Positions 34,797-45,855 of a stretch of DNA of 64,000 nt are shown here, in pieces (position 1 is the first letter of the stretch; every line of letters starts with the position of its first letter). The notes beneath the pieces were generated by a model that worked only from the letters and a program-made list of their open reading frames with translations, was not told where the DNA came from and made no database searches. A program made the translations under genes and the position numbers. The DNA lies in NCBI GenBank assembly GCA_963556145.1, contig OY744461.1:7574891-7638890 (forward strand), written 5' to 3'. Origin of the DNA: Hygrocybe punicea (Eukaryota; Basidiomycota; Agaricomycetes; Agaricales; Hygrophoraceae).

Positions 34797-35110
34797 GTAT
34801 CACATGAATGACTTCATAGAAGTGAAAACAAATGAGGATCATAAAAGTAAGGTGAGTTAGGCTTGGGGACACTCTCTAAACTAACAAAGTGTTATGCAAA
34901 GAAGTGCAACAATGTTAAAGGAGCTGCAGTGTAGCATGACTTTACACAAAGACAAGAAATAAGAATGGAATAGATACACAATATCATAGGACGTAATGAA
35001 CAATTTTTGAAGGTACACACAATTACACAAGATGAAGGTCAACATAGCTCTGTAGATGAATGAGAACTATTTTTATTGTCATTTTGGGATGTATCAAATA
35101 CTATTTATAT
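34797..35110. repeat. ~330-bp direct repeat, copy 2
   Basis: Second copy of 33878-34210. Just beyond it, 35155-35200 (GAATGATTTTGGAT..GCACAAGGAATAGAGG) is the inverse of 34335-34395, so the ORF remnant also sits between inverted segments. Confidence 0.55.
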
Positions 35111-35398
35111 GAAGAAATGAAGAAATTGAAGTTGAAGAATAATATGAAATAATTGGAATGATTTTGGATACACTTGCACAAGGAATAGAGGGAATAAGGA
35201 CATGAAGTGGTTTCTGATTATAATGTGATGGACAAAGGGACAACCTCAGGCACAACTATGTGTTCTCTAGCATTGTAGACTAATCCATCTATGGGGGACC
35301 ATTGAGAAGAGGAATTGGAGATTTAGAAGAGATGTCAGGACATGAGGAGAAGGAAAAGCAAAGTCAATTGAGAAATCTAGGAGAGGATAAATTAATGA

Positions 35399-35905
35399 TC
35401 ACATTGATAAAGTGTGATTCAGAAAGTAAAGTTTTATCCAAATTTTCAGGACCTTCAGGGAAATAATCAGGGTGGTGAGATAACTATTAGCACAATTACA
35501 TTTGCCAGGGATATGTTCTGTACAGAAGTCAAAGTGACTAAGGAACTTGGACCATCTAGCTTGACAACAAGAAAGAAAGTGATTTGTCATGAAATATTTG
35601 TGAGCTTGATTATTGGATCTAATAACAATGGTATGATTTAGCTCCCTCAAGTAGATAACACCAATGTGATAATGATTTTATGACAGCTAGAAGTTCTTGA
35701 TCAGAAGTTGAATAGTTTCATTTTGCAGGATAGGGTGAAGCAGAATAGTAACCAATAAGATAAAGCTTATCATCATGTTTTGTATAAGAACAGCATCAAT
35801 TGTGAAGCCAGAAGAGTTGGTTTCAAGGATATAGAGAAGATCAAGTTGTTGGGGAGCTTTGAGGATAGGTTTGAAATTAAGGTTGACCATAAGGTACAGC
35901 TTCAC
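35399..35905 (-). pseudogene. Ty3/gypsy RT/RNase H remnant
   Basis: The minus strand reads PQQLDLLYILETNSSGFTID (normally ETDASGFAIG, the first RNase H Asp now Asn) at 35860-35790. Further on it reads ARWSKFLSHFDFCTEHIPGK CNCANSYL at ~35560-35480 (normally HIPGKxNxxADALSR). It differs from the gypsy element at 54873, so it is an older, separate lineage. Confidence 0.65.
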
Positions 35906-37169
35906 TTGTGGTTTTTAAGTTGCAGGTGACAATAAGATTGCCAAATTTGGCAACTGCAACCAAACTGTGACCTACACCTGTGACACCACAGTTTTCAACA
36001 GGTTGAAAACTACAACTGGGCTATCTGCCCTGAGGTAAGTTTATTTTGTAATTCAACATTAAACTAACTAGACAATCAGTGCAGACAGATACAACACAAT
36101 TGTGCCATGTTACCAAAACCATTACCAATGAATTTTCACTCACCTGAAACAAACATGCAAGCCTCAATGCTCTCATAAGAAGACCACTTCCACTGAAAAA
36201 TGTGTCTGAATGTGCCCCATCCTGGTCCAAACATACTTTCAAATACCCATACTACCACAACCAAGAACCACACAAATGCCAACCCCAAACCTCGCACCTA
36301 TGCAGGAGAACACATCTAAAGGCATCCCAGACCACCACACTGGCACCAATGCCTAGCTAACACCAGCTCAAAGCTATGACACTGCCATCAAGATGTCACA
36401 AGTGTGAGTGCCAGCCTAACAGTGTCAAAACACAAGTCAACGTGTATATGAAGAATGGAGAGGTGGAGAGAACAACGAGAGTGATGACACCGAGTATAGG
36501 GATAGCAAGGGTCCCAACAAGGACAGCGACAGTGAGGGTGATGACAACAACACTTGGGAGGACCACAAAACCATATGGCGATAGCAACAACACCAGCCAA
36601 TTGGCTGATAGTGACAGCGACATAAACAATGAAGGTGAGGAGGTCAATGATAACCACAATGCCCACCATCCCCAAATCACTGGGACAACAAAGGCAAGAG
36701 GTGAATGAGGACAACAAACAATGGCAGCAGAGCCATGGCAACAACAAGTACCCACCACCTTGAACTACCTCATGAACCACATTGGTAATGTCAATTGACA
36801 TGGCACTACATTTACAAGGTTAGAAGTTAGTAGTGGGATGGAATAGGGACACTGGCATAGGACCTGCAAGTGATATGGGCCATTGCAGGTATTACTCACC
36901 ATGGGTACAGTTTTAATGGATACAGGTGCAGTGTCACAGATCGCAACCTATACCACACTTGTGATCAACCTTACAATCAAATACCTAGGACCAAACTTCA
37001 AGACGGTGGAGTGGTACGGAGATACCACTCCGAGGGCTAGCTGGAGAATCTCGCAGAAGAGCTGGCGAGGAAGGATGGATTCGGACTGACTACTGACAGG
37101 GATCTATCTACAACGAACCGTGGGAGCCTCGTCACGTGACTAGGCACTCGCTACTACTCCAACGGTGAT
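35906..37169. other. No gene recognised; probable repeat debris
   Basis: Triplet-rich stretches (GACAACAAC type, 36480-36720) give spurious frames on both strands. No family was identified. Confidence 0.35.
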
Positions 37170-37462
37170 TAGTGTTGCCACAGCTACAGCTATTAGCTGG
37201 CTTGTAGCCATAGCTGGTGTTCAGCTACAAATCAGCTAAACTTTCAGCTAATCCAAGATATCTGAATATTCAGCTCTAGATGACATATAGCTATTGTTAA
37301 TCTAGGTTGTTAGACTCCTTATGGATGTGCAAACAAGAGGTTAGCCTATTTGCAGCTCATATCCCTTAATACAGCACAAATTTGTGTTGCAGCTTCAGCT
37401 AGAGAATAGCTGGCCAGCTAAGCTATAGCCACGGCTTGGCTAACCAAGCTGTGGCAACACTA
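37170..37462. mobile_element. Palindromic hAT-like MITE, 293 bp
   Basis: Termini TAGTGTTGCCACAGCT / AGCTGTGGCAACACTA with long imperfect inverted arms rich in AGCTG. Its right end abuts a foldback copy that has lost its left arm, and no matching 8-bp duplication remains. Confidence 0.65.
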
Positions 37463-37942
37463 CTCATATATTGTATTTTTCTTCATTTTTGTCCTTTGAG
37501 TCAAATATTACTCTGTATCATATTTGTTTGTATTGGGCTTTAAATATCATATGAATCATAATTATGGGATCAAAGGACAAAAATGAAAAAAAATATGGTA
37601 TATGAGCTTCTAGCCCTTGAAAAACTGAACAATTTTCTCCGTACAATCTTCTTCATAGGAGCTCTTTTGACACCATAATTTTACAATATCATATTGGGCA
37701 TCAAAAATGCTACTTTACCTCTTTATTTCATCCACCACTCATCATACACTAAATATAGTCCAAATGTAATTACAAGAGCTGATAGCCCTTAGAAAATGGT
37801 ACAACTTTCCCTCTGTAACCATGTCAATCCATGCAGTATTTCATGAGATACAAGATTGAGCACAGAAAATTTGTCTAAGTCCATATTATTCAATTGATTC
37901 AAAATTTTTCAAAAAGTGCCATCATTTATACAAACGGCTGTA
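37463..37942. mobile_element. Foldback element, truncated copy
   Basis: It keeps the centre (TCATTTTTGTCCTTTGAGTC ... GGATCAAAGGACAAAAATGA) and the right arm to CAAACGGCTGTA, and lacks the left arm. Clearly related to 14078-14893. Confidence 0.7.
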
Positions 37943-38375
37943 ATAGCTGAGGAGATTTTATAGGTAAACTAAACTCTGAAATAGAAAGGAATCTGATACT
38001 GACACAACAAACTACATATTAATTCTGAAAAAAATTATGAGAGGTATCTAACAATATTTCAATGCTGAAAGAATTTTCTTGAGAGTTTTAGGTGATGTTT
38101 TGTGCTTTAAAGTTGGTTTCCTCAAAATATATTCTTTTTTTGGATGATCAGATGATCAGATTATAATCAGGAGAGAAGCTATGACATCAAAAGTGTCCTC
38201 AATCTATGATTGTGCCTTTTTGACTTAACAGCTCATAGGGAGCTATTTAAAATAAGCCATATGGTTCTCATATTATTGCATACAGTATTCAACAAGTATT
38301 CAAAATGATAGTTCAATATTTTGAGGCAAAGTGCATTACTAGTATTGAATGACACTAAATTTTTAAAGTATTGCT
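37943..38375. other. AT-rich spacer, nothing recognised
   Basis: Holds GTATTCAAAATGATAGTTCAATATTTTGA-like sequence that recurs at 39260-39400 in opposite orientation around the next foldback. Confidence 0.35.
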
Positions 38376-39191
38376 TACAGCTGTTTTTGAAATTCTTGAG
38401 ACTTTTTGAAGTTTTTTGATAGTTTAGAAAAATGTTGACTTAGAAATTTTTTGAGTGCTGTATTTTGTATCTCATGAAATACTGCATGGATTGACATGGT
38501 TACAGAGGGAAAGTTGTACTATGTCTTAAGGGCTATCTACTCTTGTAATTACATTTAGAAAATATTCAGTGTGTGGTAAGTTGTGGATGAAACAAAAGGT
38601 AAACCAGTACTTTGTGACACCCCAAATGATATTGTCAAGTAATGCCATCAAATGAACTCCTATGAAGAAGATTGTAGAGAGAAAGTTGTTCATTTTGTCA
38701 GGGCTGAGAAGTACATATACCGTGTTTTTCTTGATTTGTTGTTCTTTGAGCCAATATTTATGACTTTTGTAGTCATGATCTCAATGCAGATAAGCATAGT
38801 AATGATGTAATATTGACTCAAAGAACAAAAAATAAAGAAAAACATGGTATATGTACTTCTCAGCCCTGACAAAATGAACAACTTTCTCTCTACAATCTTC
38901 TTCATAGGAGTTCATTTGATGGCATTACTTGACAATATCATTTGGGGTGTCACAAAGTACTGGTTTACCTTTTGTTTCATCCACAACTTACCACACACTG
39001 AATATTTTCTAAATGTAATTACAAGAGTAGATAGCCCTTAAGACATAGTACAACTTTCCCTCTATAACCATGTCAATCCATGCAGTATTTCATGAGATAC
39101 AAAATACAGCACTCAAAAAATTTCTAAGTCAACATTTTTCTAAACTATCAAAAAACTTCAAAAAGTCTCAAGAATTTCAAAAATGGCTGTA
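38376..39191. mobile_element. Foldback element, 816 bp, copy 2
   Basis: Arms 38376-38758 and 38809-39191 (383 bp each) with a 50-bp centre. Ends TACAGCTGTTTTTG / CAAAAATGGCTGTA, again with TTACAG...CTGTAA at the borders. Total length is identical to copy 1, although the sequences differ substantially. Confidence 0.8.
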
Positions 39192-39239
39192 AATAACAAG
39201 ACATTTACTAAAATTATTGAAGTACTATATAATTGACAT

Positions 39240-39400
39240 TCAATGCTGGTAATGTACTTTATTTCAAAATATTGAATCATCATTTTGAATACTCTTTGAA
39301 TACTGTGTGCAACTATAAAATTGACATTCAATACTGGTAATGTACTTTATTTCAAAATATTGAATCATCATTTTGAATACCCTTTGAATACTGTGTGCAA
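39240..39400. repeat. ~80-bp tandem duplication
   Basis: ATTGACATTCAATGCTGGTAATGTACTTTATTTCAAAATATTGAATCATC occurs twice, with a ~78-bp period. Confidence 0.7.
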
Positions 39401-39475
39401 CAATATGATAACAATATTGAGTATACTTTTCTAATAAATTTAACATACTTCATTATATAGTATGCTACCATACAC

Positions 39476-39674
39476 TAGTGTTGCCTCAAGGCCTTCAACT
39501 TGGCTAGTCAGGAAAAGCTGATCTTGGTTCTAATTTTTTGGTGTACAACCAGCTTTCTCACAGACCAATATTTGATAGCTATGGTCTATATCAGCCTGTG
39601 AGAAAGCTGATTGTGCACCAAAAAATCAGAACCAAGATCAGCTTTTCCCGACCAGCCAAGTTGAGGCAATACTA
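39476..39674. mobile_element. Palindromic hAT-like MITE, 199 bp
   Basis: Termini TAGTGTTGCCTCAA / TTGAGGCAATACTA with nearly complete inverted arms. The flanking 8-mers CCATACAC and CCATGTAC match at 6 of 8 positions, compatible with an aged 8-bp target duplication. Confidence 0.7.
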
Positions 39675-40396
39675 CCATGTACCCTGTGTTATCTAGCTTA
39701 TGGTCTCTTTTTGTTCCATAACCTCTTCACCTCTGCACATCACTCACAGGCATTTGAAGCTGCCACCTACCTGAACAAGCATGAAATGCTCACTTTTCTG
39801 CTTTGAATTAAACACCAACCTCCACCAGAAACACAACAAAGACTCACCATAGTACATAGTCCATGCCTATTGAAATATTTTGTAGCAGACTAAATAACCT
39901 TCTTGTAGTTCTCTAATACCTATAGGGAGAGCATAGAGGTGGATGGAGACAACAAAGAGAAGGTTCAACTGAGTTTCTGACCAGCCAATCTGACATTGTT
40001 GGTGGGGTATGTAATTGTAGACCATCGTTGAAATTCAGCTCAAGATTGAGATTGCATTGGCACGTATTGTTGTAGATGCGGCTGGACGATGATGCTGCCA
40101 TTGCTGTCACTCCGGACTTCACATGTTGGAACGGATGCACCTGGGAGGCATGATGATGTAGAAATGGTTCAAGCCTCGTCTCCGGGATAGAATTTGATGA
40201 GCAAAGAACACCAAGACGGAACTATCCGAACGGGGACATTGGTCCGGACTCCCAGACACTTCACCTACAACTAAACAAAGACGTGTCGTAAATCTCAAAT
40301 CATATAATTTGGCGATCGCGAGGGATAGGGAATATACATATGCGAACATCCAAACACCTGTGCCAGCTGTCACTGAGCTGTGTATGAGGGGATGGA
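39675..40396. other. Edge of transposon island and promoter of the GH5 gene
   Basis: 39709-39800 is the second copy of the repeat at 13850. From about 40060 the base composition becomes gene-like. An antisense open frame across 40119-40628 overlaps the GH5 first exon and encodes nothing recognisable. Confidence 0.4.
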
Positions 40397-43373
40397 ATGC
40401 TGAGCGTGAGCGACCGGCGTTTGCCGAATCAAAATTTTCCAACATTCCCCTCCCCAATGTCCCCATCGTCGGACTCGATGTCGGGGTTGTCGTCCTTTGC
40501 ACATGATTGGTCGCGTGGAGGAACCGGAGGTGGGCTGAGAATACATGGGCGCCATTTTGTCGATGGCTATGGACGCGTCTGTAACCTGAGGGGGGTGAAT
40601 CTGTCCGGTTGTTGCAAAACGTATGCAAAACTGCATATTTCGAGATACTGGGCCATTCTCTAATATGTTTCTGAAGACCAGTGAATTGCGATCACAACGT
40701 TTTCCCTGCCGATCATGAGACTGTCACCTTTGTTGGCCGCCCTTTTCCATCCGAAGACGCCCATGAACACTTATCGAGACTTCGAAGATGGGGCTTGACT
40801 TTCAGTGCGTAATTCAGATATTTCGAAATTCTCCCTATAATCGGATAATCAACCCAGTACGCTTTATTGTGACATGGGAAGCCATTGAGCATGAAGGAAG
40901 GTTAGCGATATATCAAATCTCCATCATGAAGACAACATAACGCATTTCAGAGGTATCTATGATACCGAGTATCTCAACTATATTCGCCACATATTGTCCC
41001 TTTTACCACAGTATGGGATGATCGCTTTCGTTTCCGTGCACCAAGACGTATGGTCTCGCTATTCGGGGGGCTCAGGTGCGCCAGCTTGGACGTTGGATGT
41101 AGTTGGGTTCGATCTTCATGCGTTGGAAGACTCCGGTGCAGCATGGCTTCTAGGCGTTAAAGGCGGTGGGCATGTTGAAGCAGAACGTGGCGTTTGGCCA
41201 TGCGGATACCAAAAATTAGCCGCTGCTACGATGGCGTGAGTGCGCTCACGCTCATTCTAGATGTCCACTCAGTAACATTGTCAATTATGCATTAGAACAT
41301 GCTTTTGGGCCGGTGATACCTTCGCTTCCAAAGTTTTGATCAAAGGGAGTGATGGAAAAGAGAACTCAATTCAACAATATTTGCAAAATGCATTCCTAGA
41401 TATGTATGACGTTCTCGCGCGGGCAGTGGGCGATCTGGAAGGAGTTGTCGGTTTCGAGGTTTGCTGCCGCTTCAATCATTTGCACACATCATTTATGCGA
41501 ACTGATAGATGATGAACGAACCTCATAGAGGATATATAGACATCCCATCGTTGCATGGTTGGGATTACAATACGGACTTGCATCTTTCTCATATACGTAA
41601 GTGGTGACTCTGTCCATTGTTTCCGGAGTGTTTAATTGTTGTTATCAGCTTCTGCCTTTCAATCCTTCATGCTGGGCGCCGGCTACCCTACCCTTGTTCC
41701 ATTTTGGAGCCGATCTTTCCCTATACCCACTCGCCTTACGTCTCATAGTGTTCTCAATTCCGTTGGCCGGAAAGCTTGGCGTCACGATGGTCCCACAGAA
41801 GGTAAGTGTTTGTGGGAAACACACGGCGTTTGGGGATGGGATTTGAACAAGAAGGAAGGCGTCGTGTTAAGAGAGAATTACTTTTCTAAGGATCCCGCCA
41901 CCGGACGGAAGGTAGATTTCTGCTCTGCAAGTTATTTCATCCTTCGACTTCTTTTTACAGATTGATTGGCATACAGACTTCTACTTTCCTTTCTTACATA
42001 AATGGGCGAACAGGATACGCCAAATCACATCGGAGGACAAGATTGTTTTTGTGGAGACAATCCCCAATGAAGTCCGCTTCTCGTCTCCAATGATTATCCG
42101 TCGCTATTCTTAATATTATTCTTCCAGCTGTGTCCATCCTCCTGGACTCCAGATCGCCAGCTGTCGAACATGGTGTACGCCCCCCACTGGTGAGACATTT
42201 AGTATTTATTCGCATCATATACCATTGATATATCTACAGGTATGATTTGAATTCCCTTTTCGCTAAAGCATTTGGAAATTTTACTGTCAATGTTCAGGGC
42301 TTGTCCAAGGTACAGCTTATATCACTATCGCTCTTGTACTTATCACCAAGCCACCATGTAGGGCATGTTCTTTTTGAAGACTTTTTATTGGGGACAGAAA
42401 GGTGCCAGAGATAATTTCTCTTTGCAAATTCGCAACATTGTCAACTCTGGATATCAATCATTGGGCGAGAAACCTGTCATGATTGGTGAATGTGGGGTAC
42501 CAATGGATATAAAGTACGTATTTACAGCTGCTGATTTAATAAATACTCTTGAATTTATCACTTGATTACCAGCAAGCGGGAAGCATTCCAATCCGACGAT
42601 TGGACATGGCAGTCTCGCATGATGGATGCTATGATTACTGCCTTTGAACGGTCCCTCGTCGGCTTCACGTGAGTGTATCTGAACAGACTCTTAACATTGA
42701 AAGGTGACGTAGCTTCTTATTCAGTTTATGGAACTATAATCCGGACAATGACGATAAGCGGGGCGACGACTGGAATGGCGAGAATTTTTCATGGTTCAGC
42801 CGCAAGCGTGCACTCCCACCCTCGCAAATATCTTATGAACAAACCGCTACTTCGTTGGATACCGGAGCACGCATACTACATTCTATTGTCCGGCCTTACC
42901 CAGCCAAAACTGCAGGCATTCCGCTGAGGTTCGAATATGAAGTGACAACAGGGGAGTTTCTTCTCGAATGGGTCAATCCAGACACACCTGGGTCGGCCCA
43001 TGCAAGAAGCGATAATATCGCGGATGCGGGGACGAGTGTGTTTCCTCCACCTCGAACAGGACATCTTGAGATCACTTCCCGAGAGACAGCGATTTTTGTT
43101 CCTGCGCTTATCACTCGGGGTAGGAAGCTCGTGGTTCACGGCCTGCATGCGGAAGATGATCATCGTCACGACCCAGCTCAACAAACTCTCTTTGTTGTGA
43201 CAGCGGATACCAGTCCGGGCAAGATACACAAAATCATTGTTTCTCTTGATCCTCCCCTTCGTCCGGCCTTTCGGGTGAATGATTTCTGGCGTGACTTCGG
43301 ACCACGTATTGTTTCGCTATGCGCGATCCTTGTTGGAATAATGCTGTATTGGAACGTTGGTCTCAGACCGTAG
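40397..43373 (+). CDS. GH5 steryl-glucosidase/glucosylceramidase-like
   Basis: Endoglycoceramidase-related GH5 (subfamily 12-like) that cleaves glucose from ergosteryl glucoside or glucosylceramide, like Cryptococcus EGCrP2/Sgl1. Thirteen exons: 40397-40620, 40677-40804, 40858-40900, 40951-41235, 41296-41458, 41509-41596, 41649-41911, 41961-42071, 42128-42189, 42240-42309, 42362-42513, 42573-42668, 42725-43373. All introns are GT..AG, and the sum gives exactly 777 codons plus a stop. Landmarks: DGYGRVCNLRGVNLSGCCKT; GRPFPSEDAHEHLSRLRRWG; FIVTWEAIEHEG; FVSVHQDVWSRYSGG; FEMMNEPHRGY with the acid/base Glu; VETIPNELCPSSW; GECGVPMDINKREA with the nucleophile Glu; WNYNPDNDDKRGDDWNGENF. The last ~20 residues form a transmembrane anchor (IVSLCAILVGIMLYW). 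The start may instead be the in-frame Met at 40457. Confidence 0.88.
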
Positions 43374-43604
43374 TCAGTGACATACAAACCGAATGGTTGT
43401 AAAATCGGCATACTTCATTACCTAGAAATTAGAGTCCTCTTTTTCTGATGGATTCAAAATGACTTGCAATCGTAGGCCCATGGCAAGAGAATTCACTAGA
43501 ACTTACTGGAAATGTTGCGCAATAAACAAACTCTCGGGAAGCTAAACAAGTTCCCTCTTTTGAACCGAAGCTCTCCTTAGTGCTGACGTGGACTTGGAAC
43601 CACT

Positions 43605-45126
43605 ATGGCATCCACTGAGCGTCCAACTACGTTCTTTGATATAACTATCGGTGGTAAACCAATTGGACGAATTGTTTTCTCCTTGTATAGCGATCAAGTT
43701 AGCAAGACTGCCGAGAACTTCCGTATGTATCTAGCCTTCTGTTTCACCGCACAACCGGGTACTGATCTGTGGACGTGATTTCCTAGGCGCGCTATGTACG
43801 GGCGAAAAGAGCACACCTGAAAAGACCCTCTCGTACAAAGGCTCTCATTTCCATCGCGTCATTAAGGGGTGCGTCAACACAAATATAGCTTGGGAAACCT
43901 TGGACGTGGCTCCTTCCTTCATGTCAGGTTCATGTGCCAAGGGGGTGATTTCACGGCTGGAAATGGTGCTGTATACTTGGTTTAACCTTCGGAGCCCCCA
44001 AGCTAAACGTTTGCCTTTTGATGTCAGGAACTGGTGGTGAATCAATCTATGGAACGAAGTTTGACGATGAAGGGTTTCCCTTCAAACATACAAGGCCGTT
44101 CTTATTGTCCATGGTTCTTTTCACGATCCATGTGTCCCAACCAATCGTTTGATCGACTATGTACTTTAGGCCAATTCGGGTCCCAACACAAACGGCTCGC
44201 AATTCTTTATTACAACTGTCCCCACCCCCCATCTAGACGACAAACATGTTGTATTTGGCGAAGTTATCAAGGGAAAATCGATAGGTCCAGTCATTTGTAT
44301 CTTGCATACCTTCTCTCTCATCATGTGTCATCTCCAGTACGTCAAATTGAAAATTACCCAACTGGATCCGGCGATGTCCCCACCTCTCGAATCGAAATCG
44401 TTGATTGTGGCGTCTTATCACCTGATGATCCCTCCCTCATAGTCACCGCAACTCCCGCTGACGCAGATCCGTACGAAGATTATCCGGATGATGAGGATCG
44501 GGATGTTCAAAACCCTGAAATGGCGTTAGAGATCGCTAAATATGTGAGAGAGATCGGAAATAAACTTTTCAAGAAAGGCGAGATTGAAAGCGCATTAGAC
44601 AAGTATCAAAGTAAGTTTTCTTCGTTATTAAAGTCAGAATTTTAATTGAAGTTTCCTGTAGAATCCATCCGGTACCTTGACGTGCACCCAGTGATGCCCG
44701 AAAATTCGCCTCCCGAGCTCCAGGACTCCTTCGATGCGCTGCTCGCTCCACTTCTACTCAATTCTGCTCTGGCAGCCATCCGTGTTCAACCGGCTTCGTC
44801 CTCGAACGCCACAGTGGCTGTCAATAACGCTACTCGCGCATTGACTAGATTACAGTTGAATCAATCTGACAAAGGTAATGGCAGTATATAGGTTCTACTG
44901 GTAGATTCATGTGCTCACAGAGTCTTTTTCAGCTAAAGCACTGTACCGCCGTGCCCTTGGCCAAGTTATCATGAAGGAAGATGATGCAGCAGAGCGCGAT
45001 CTCATTGAAGCCAGCCAACTTGTACCTGACGATCAGGCGATCACGACCGAATTGGTCATGGTGCAACAGCGTAAGAAAACAAAAAGGGACAAAGAGAAGA
45101 AAGCGTTTAAGAAGATGTTTGAATAG
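43605..45126 (+). CDS. CPR6: Cyclophilin 40-type peptidyl-prolyl isomerase
   Basis: Hsp90 co-chaperone with an N-terminal cyclophilin domain and C-terminal TPRs. Exons 43605-43722, 43787-43868, 43928-43965, 44028-44113, 44170-44284, 44338-44610, 44662-44874 and 44933-45126 join to 372 aa. Cyclophilin landmarks: [35 protein letters not shown] with the catalytic Arg; [55 protein letters not shown]. An acidic linker ([15 protein letters not shown]) leads to TPR helices ([40 protein letters not shown]). The C-terminus is basic ([16 protein letters not shown]), as in Cpr6. Length matches yeast Cpr6 (about 370 aa). It lies 231 bp downstream of the GH5 gene on the same strand. Confidence 0.93.
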
Positions 45127-45855
45127 GCAGTGGAGTTAGAAAGAGTACGAAGTGCCAATTTCTCATTTGACTGCTTTGTACTTATAGGTACATTCATTAT
45201 ACAATGAAGAAGAGTAAGAAGTTGTACCTTCCAAGTGGTGATATGGGAGAATTTGATTGGGTGAGGTCGTCACGGAGAAGAACCGGTGCGAAGACCGACG
45301 CTTTATTGGGTTTGAACAGTGATCAAGGGGATGCTAAGGAGACTCACCAAGACTTTGCGCCTTGCTATTGGCATTCAACACATGACCCGGCAGGCTGATG
45401 AAATGAAGGAAAGCGGTGACGGATATCCAGACCTGAGAAAATTGAGCACCATCCTAACCTTGATCTCATCACCAATATATACAGTAGACGTACATTGACC
45501 GACACGCTTGGAAATGCATCAAGAACCTGTGGATTCAAAGGTCACTACAGGGTTATTGTCCACTACGTTACAGAACAGACTTGAAAAGCTTCGTTGCGAC
45601 TTGTTGCTTTTATGCATTGTGAGTGAAGAGAAGGCGGAACAACAGGCTCTGTCAGTGAGTCAAGAAGTTGTAGGAGGGTTTCTCCCACCGCCAAAATCAT
45701 CCTAGAATCATATGGGGCCAAGGGGAAATCTATCCCAGTGTCAAGACACTATAGAGATGATGTTATCGAAGGCTAAAACAGTGGAGATAAAAAGGAGATA
45801 CCTCTCGAATGATATCGACCAATTCCCCTTCCGCAGGAGATGTGAAGAGCCCAAC
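45127..45855. other. Intergenic, convergent 3' ends
   Basis: Lies between the Cyp40 stop and the 3' end of the minus-strand 5-phosphatase gene. Two small plus-strand frames (45204-45398 and 45508-45705) have no recognisable family. An unrecognised small gene cannot be excluded. Confidence 0.4.

Noticed and set aside
40119..40628. 169-codon antisense frame over the GH5 start
   Set aside because: No family resemblance, and it overlaps the clearly supported first exon of GH5 on the other strand.
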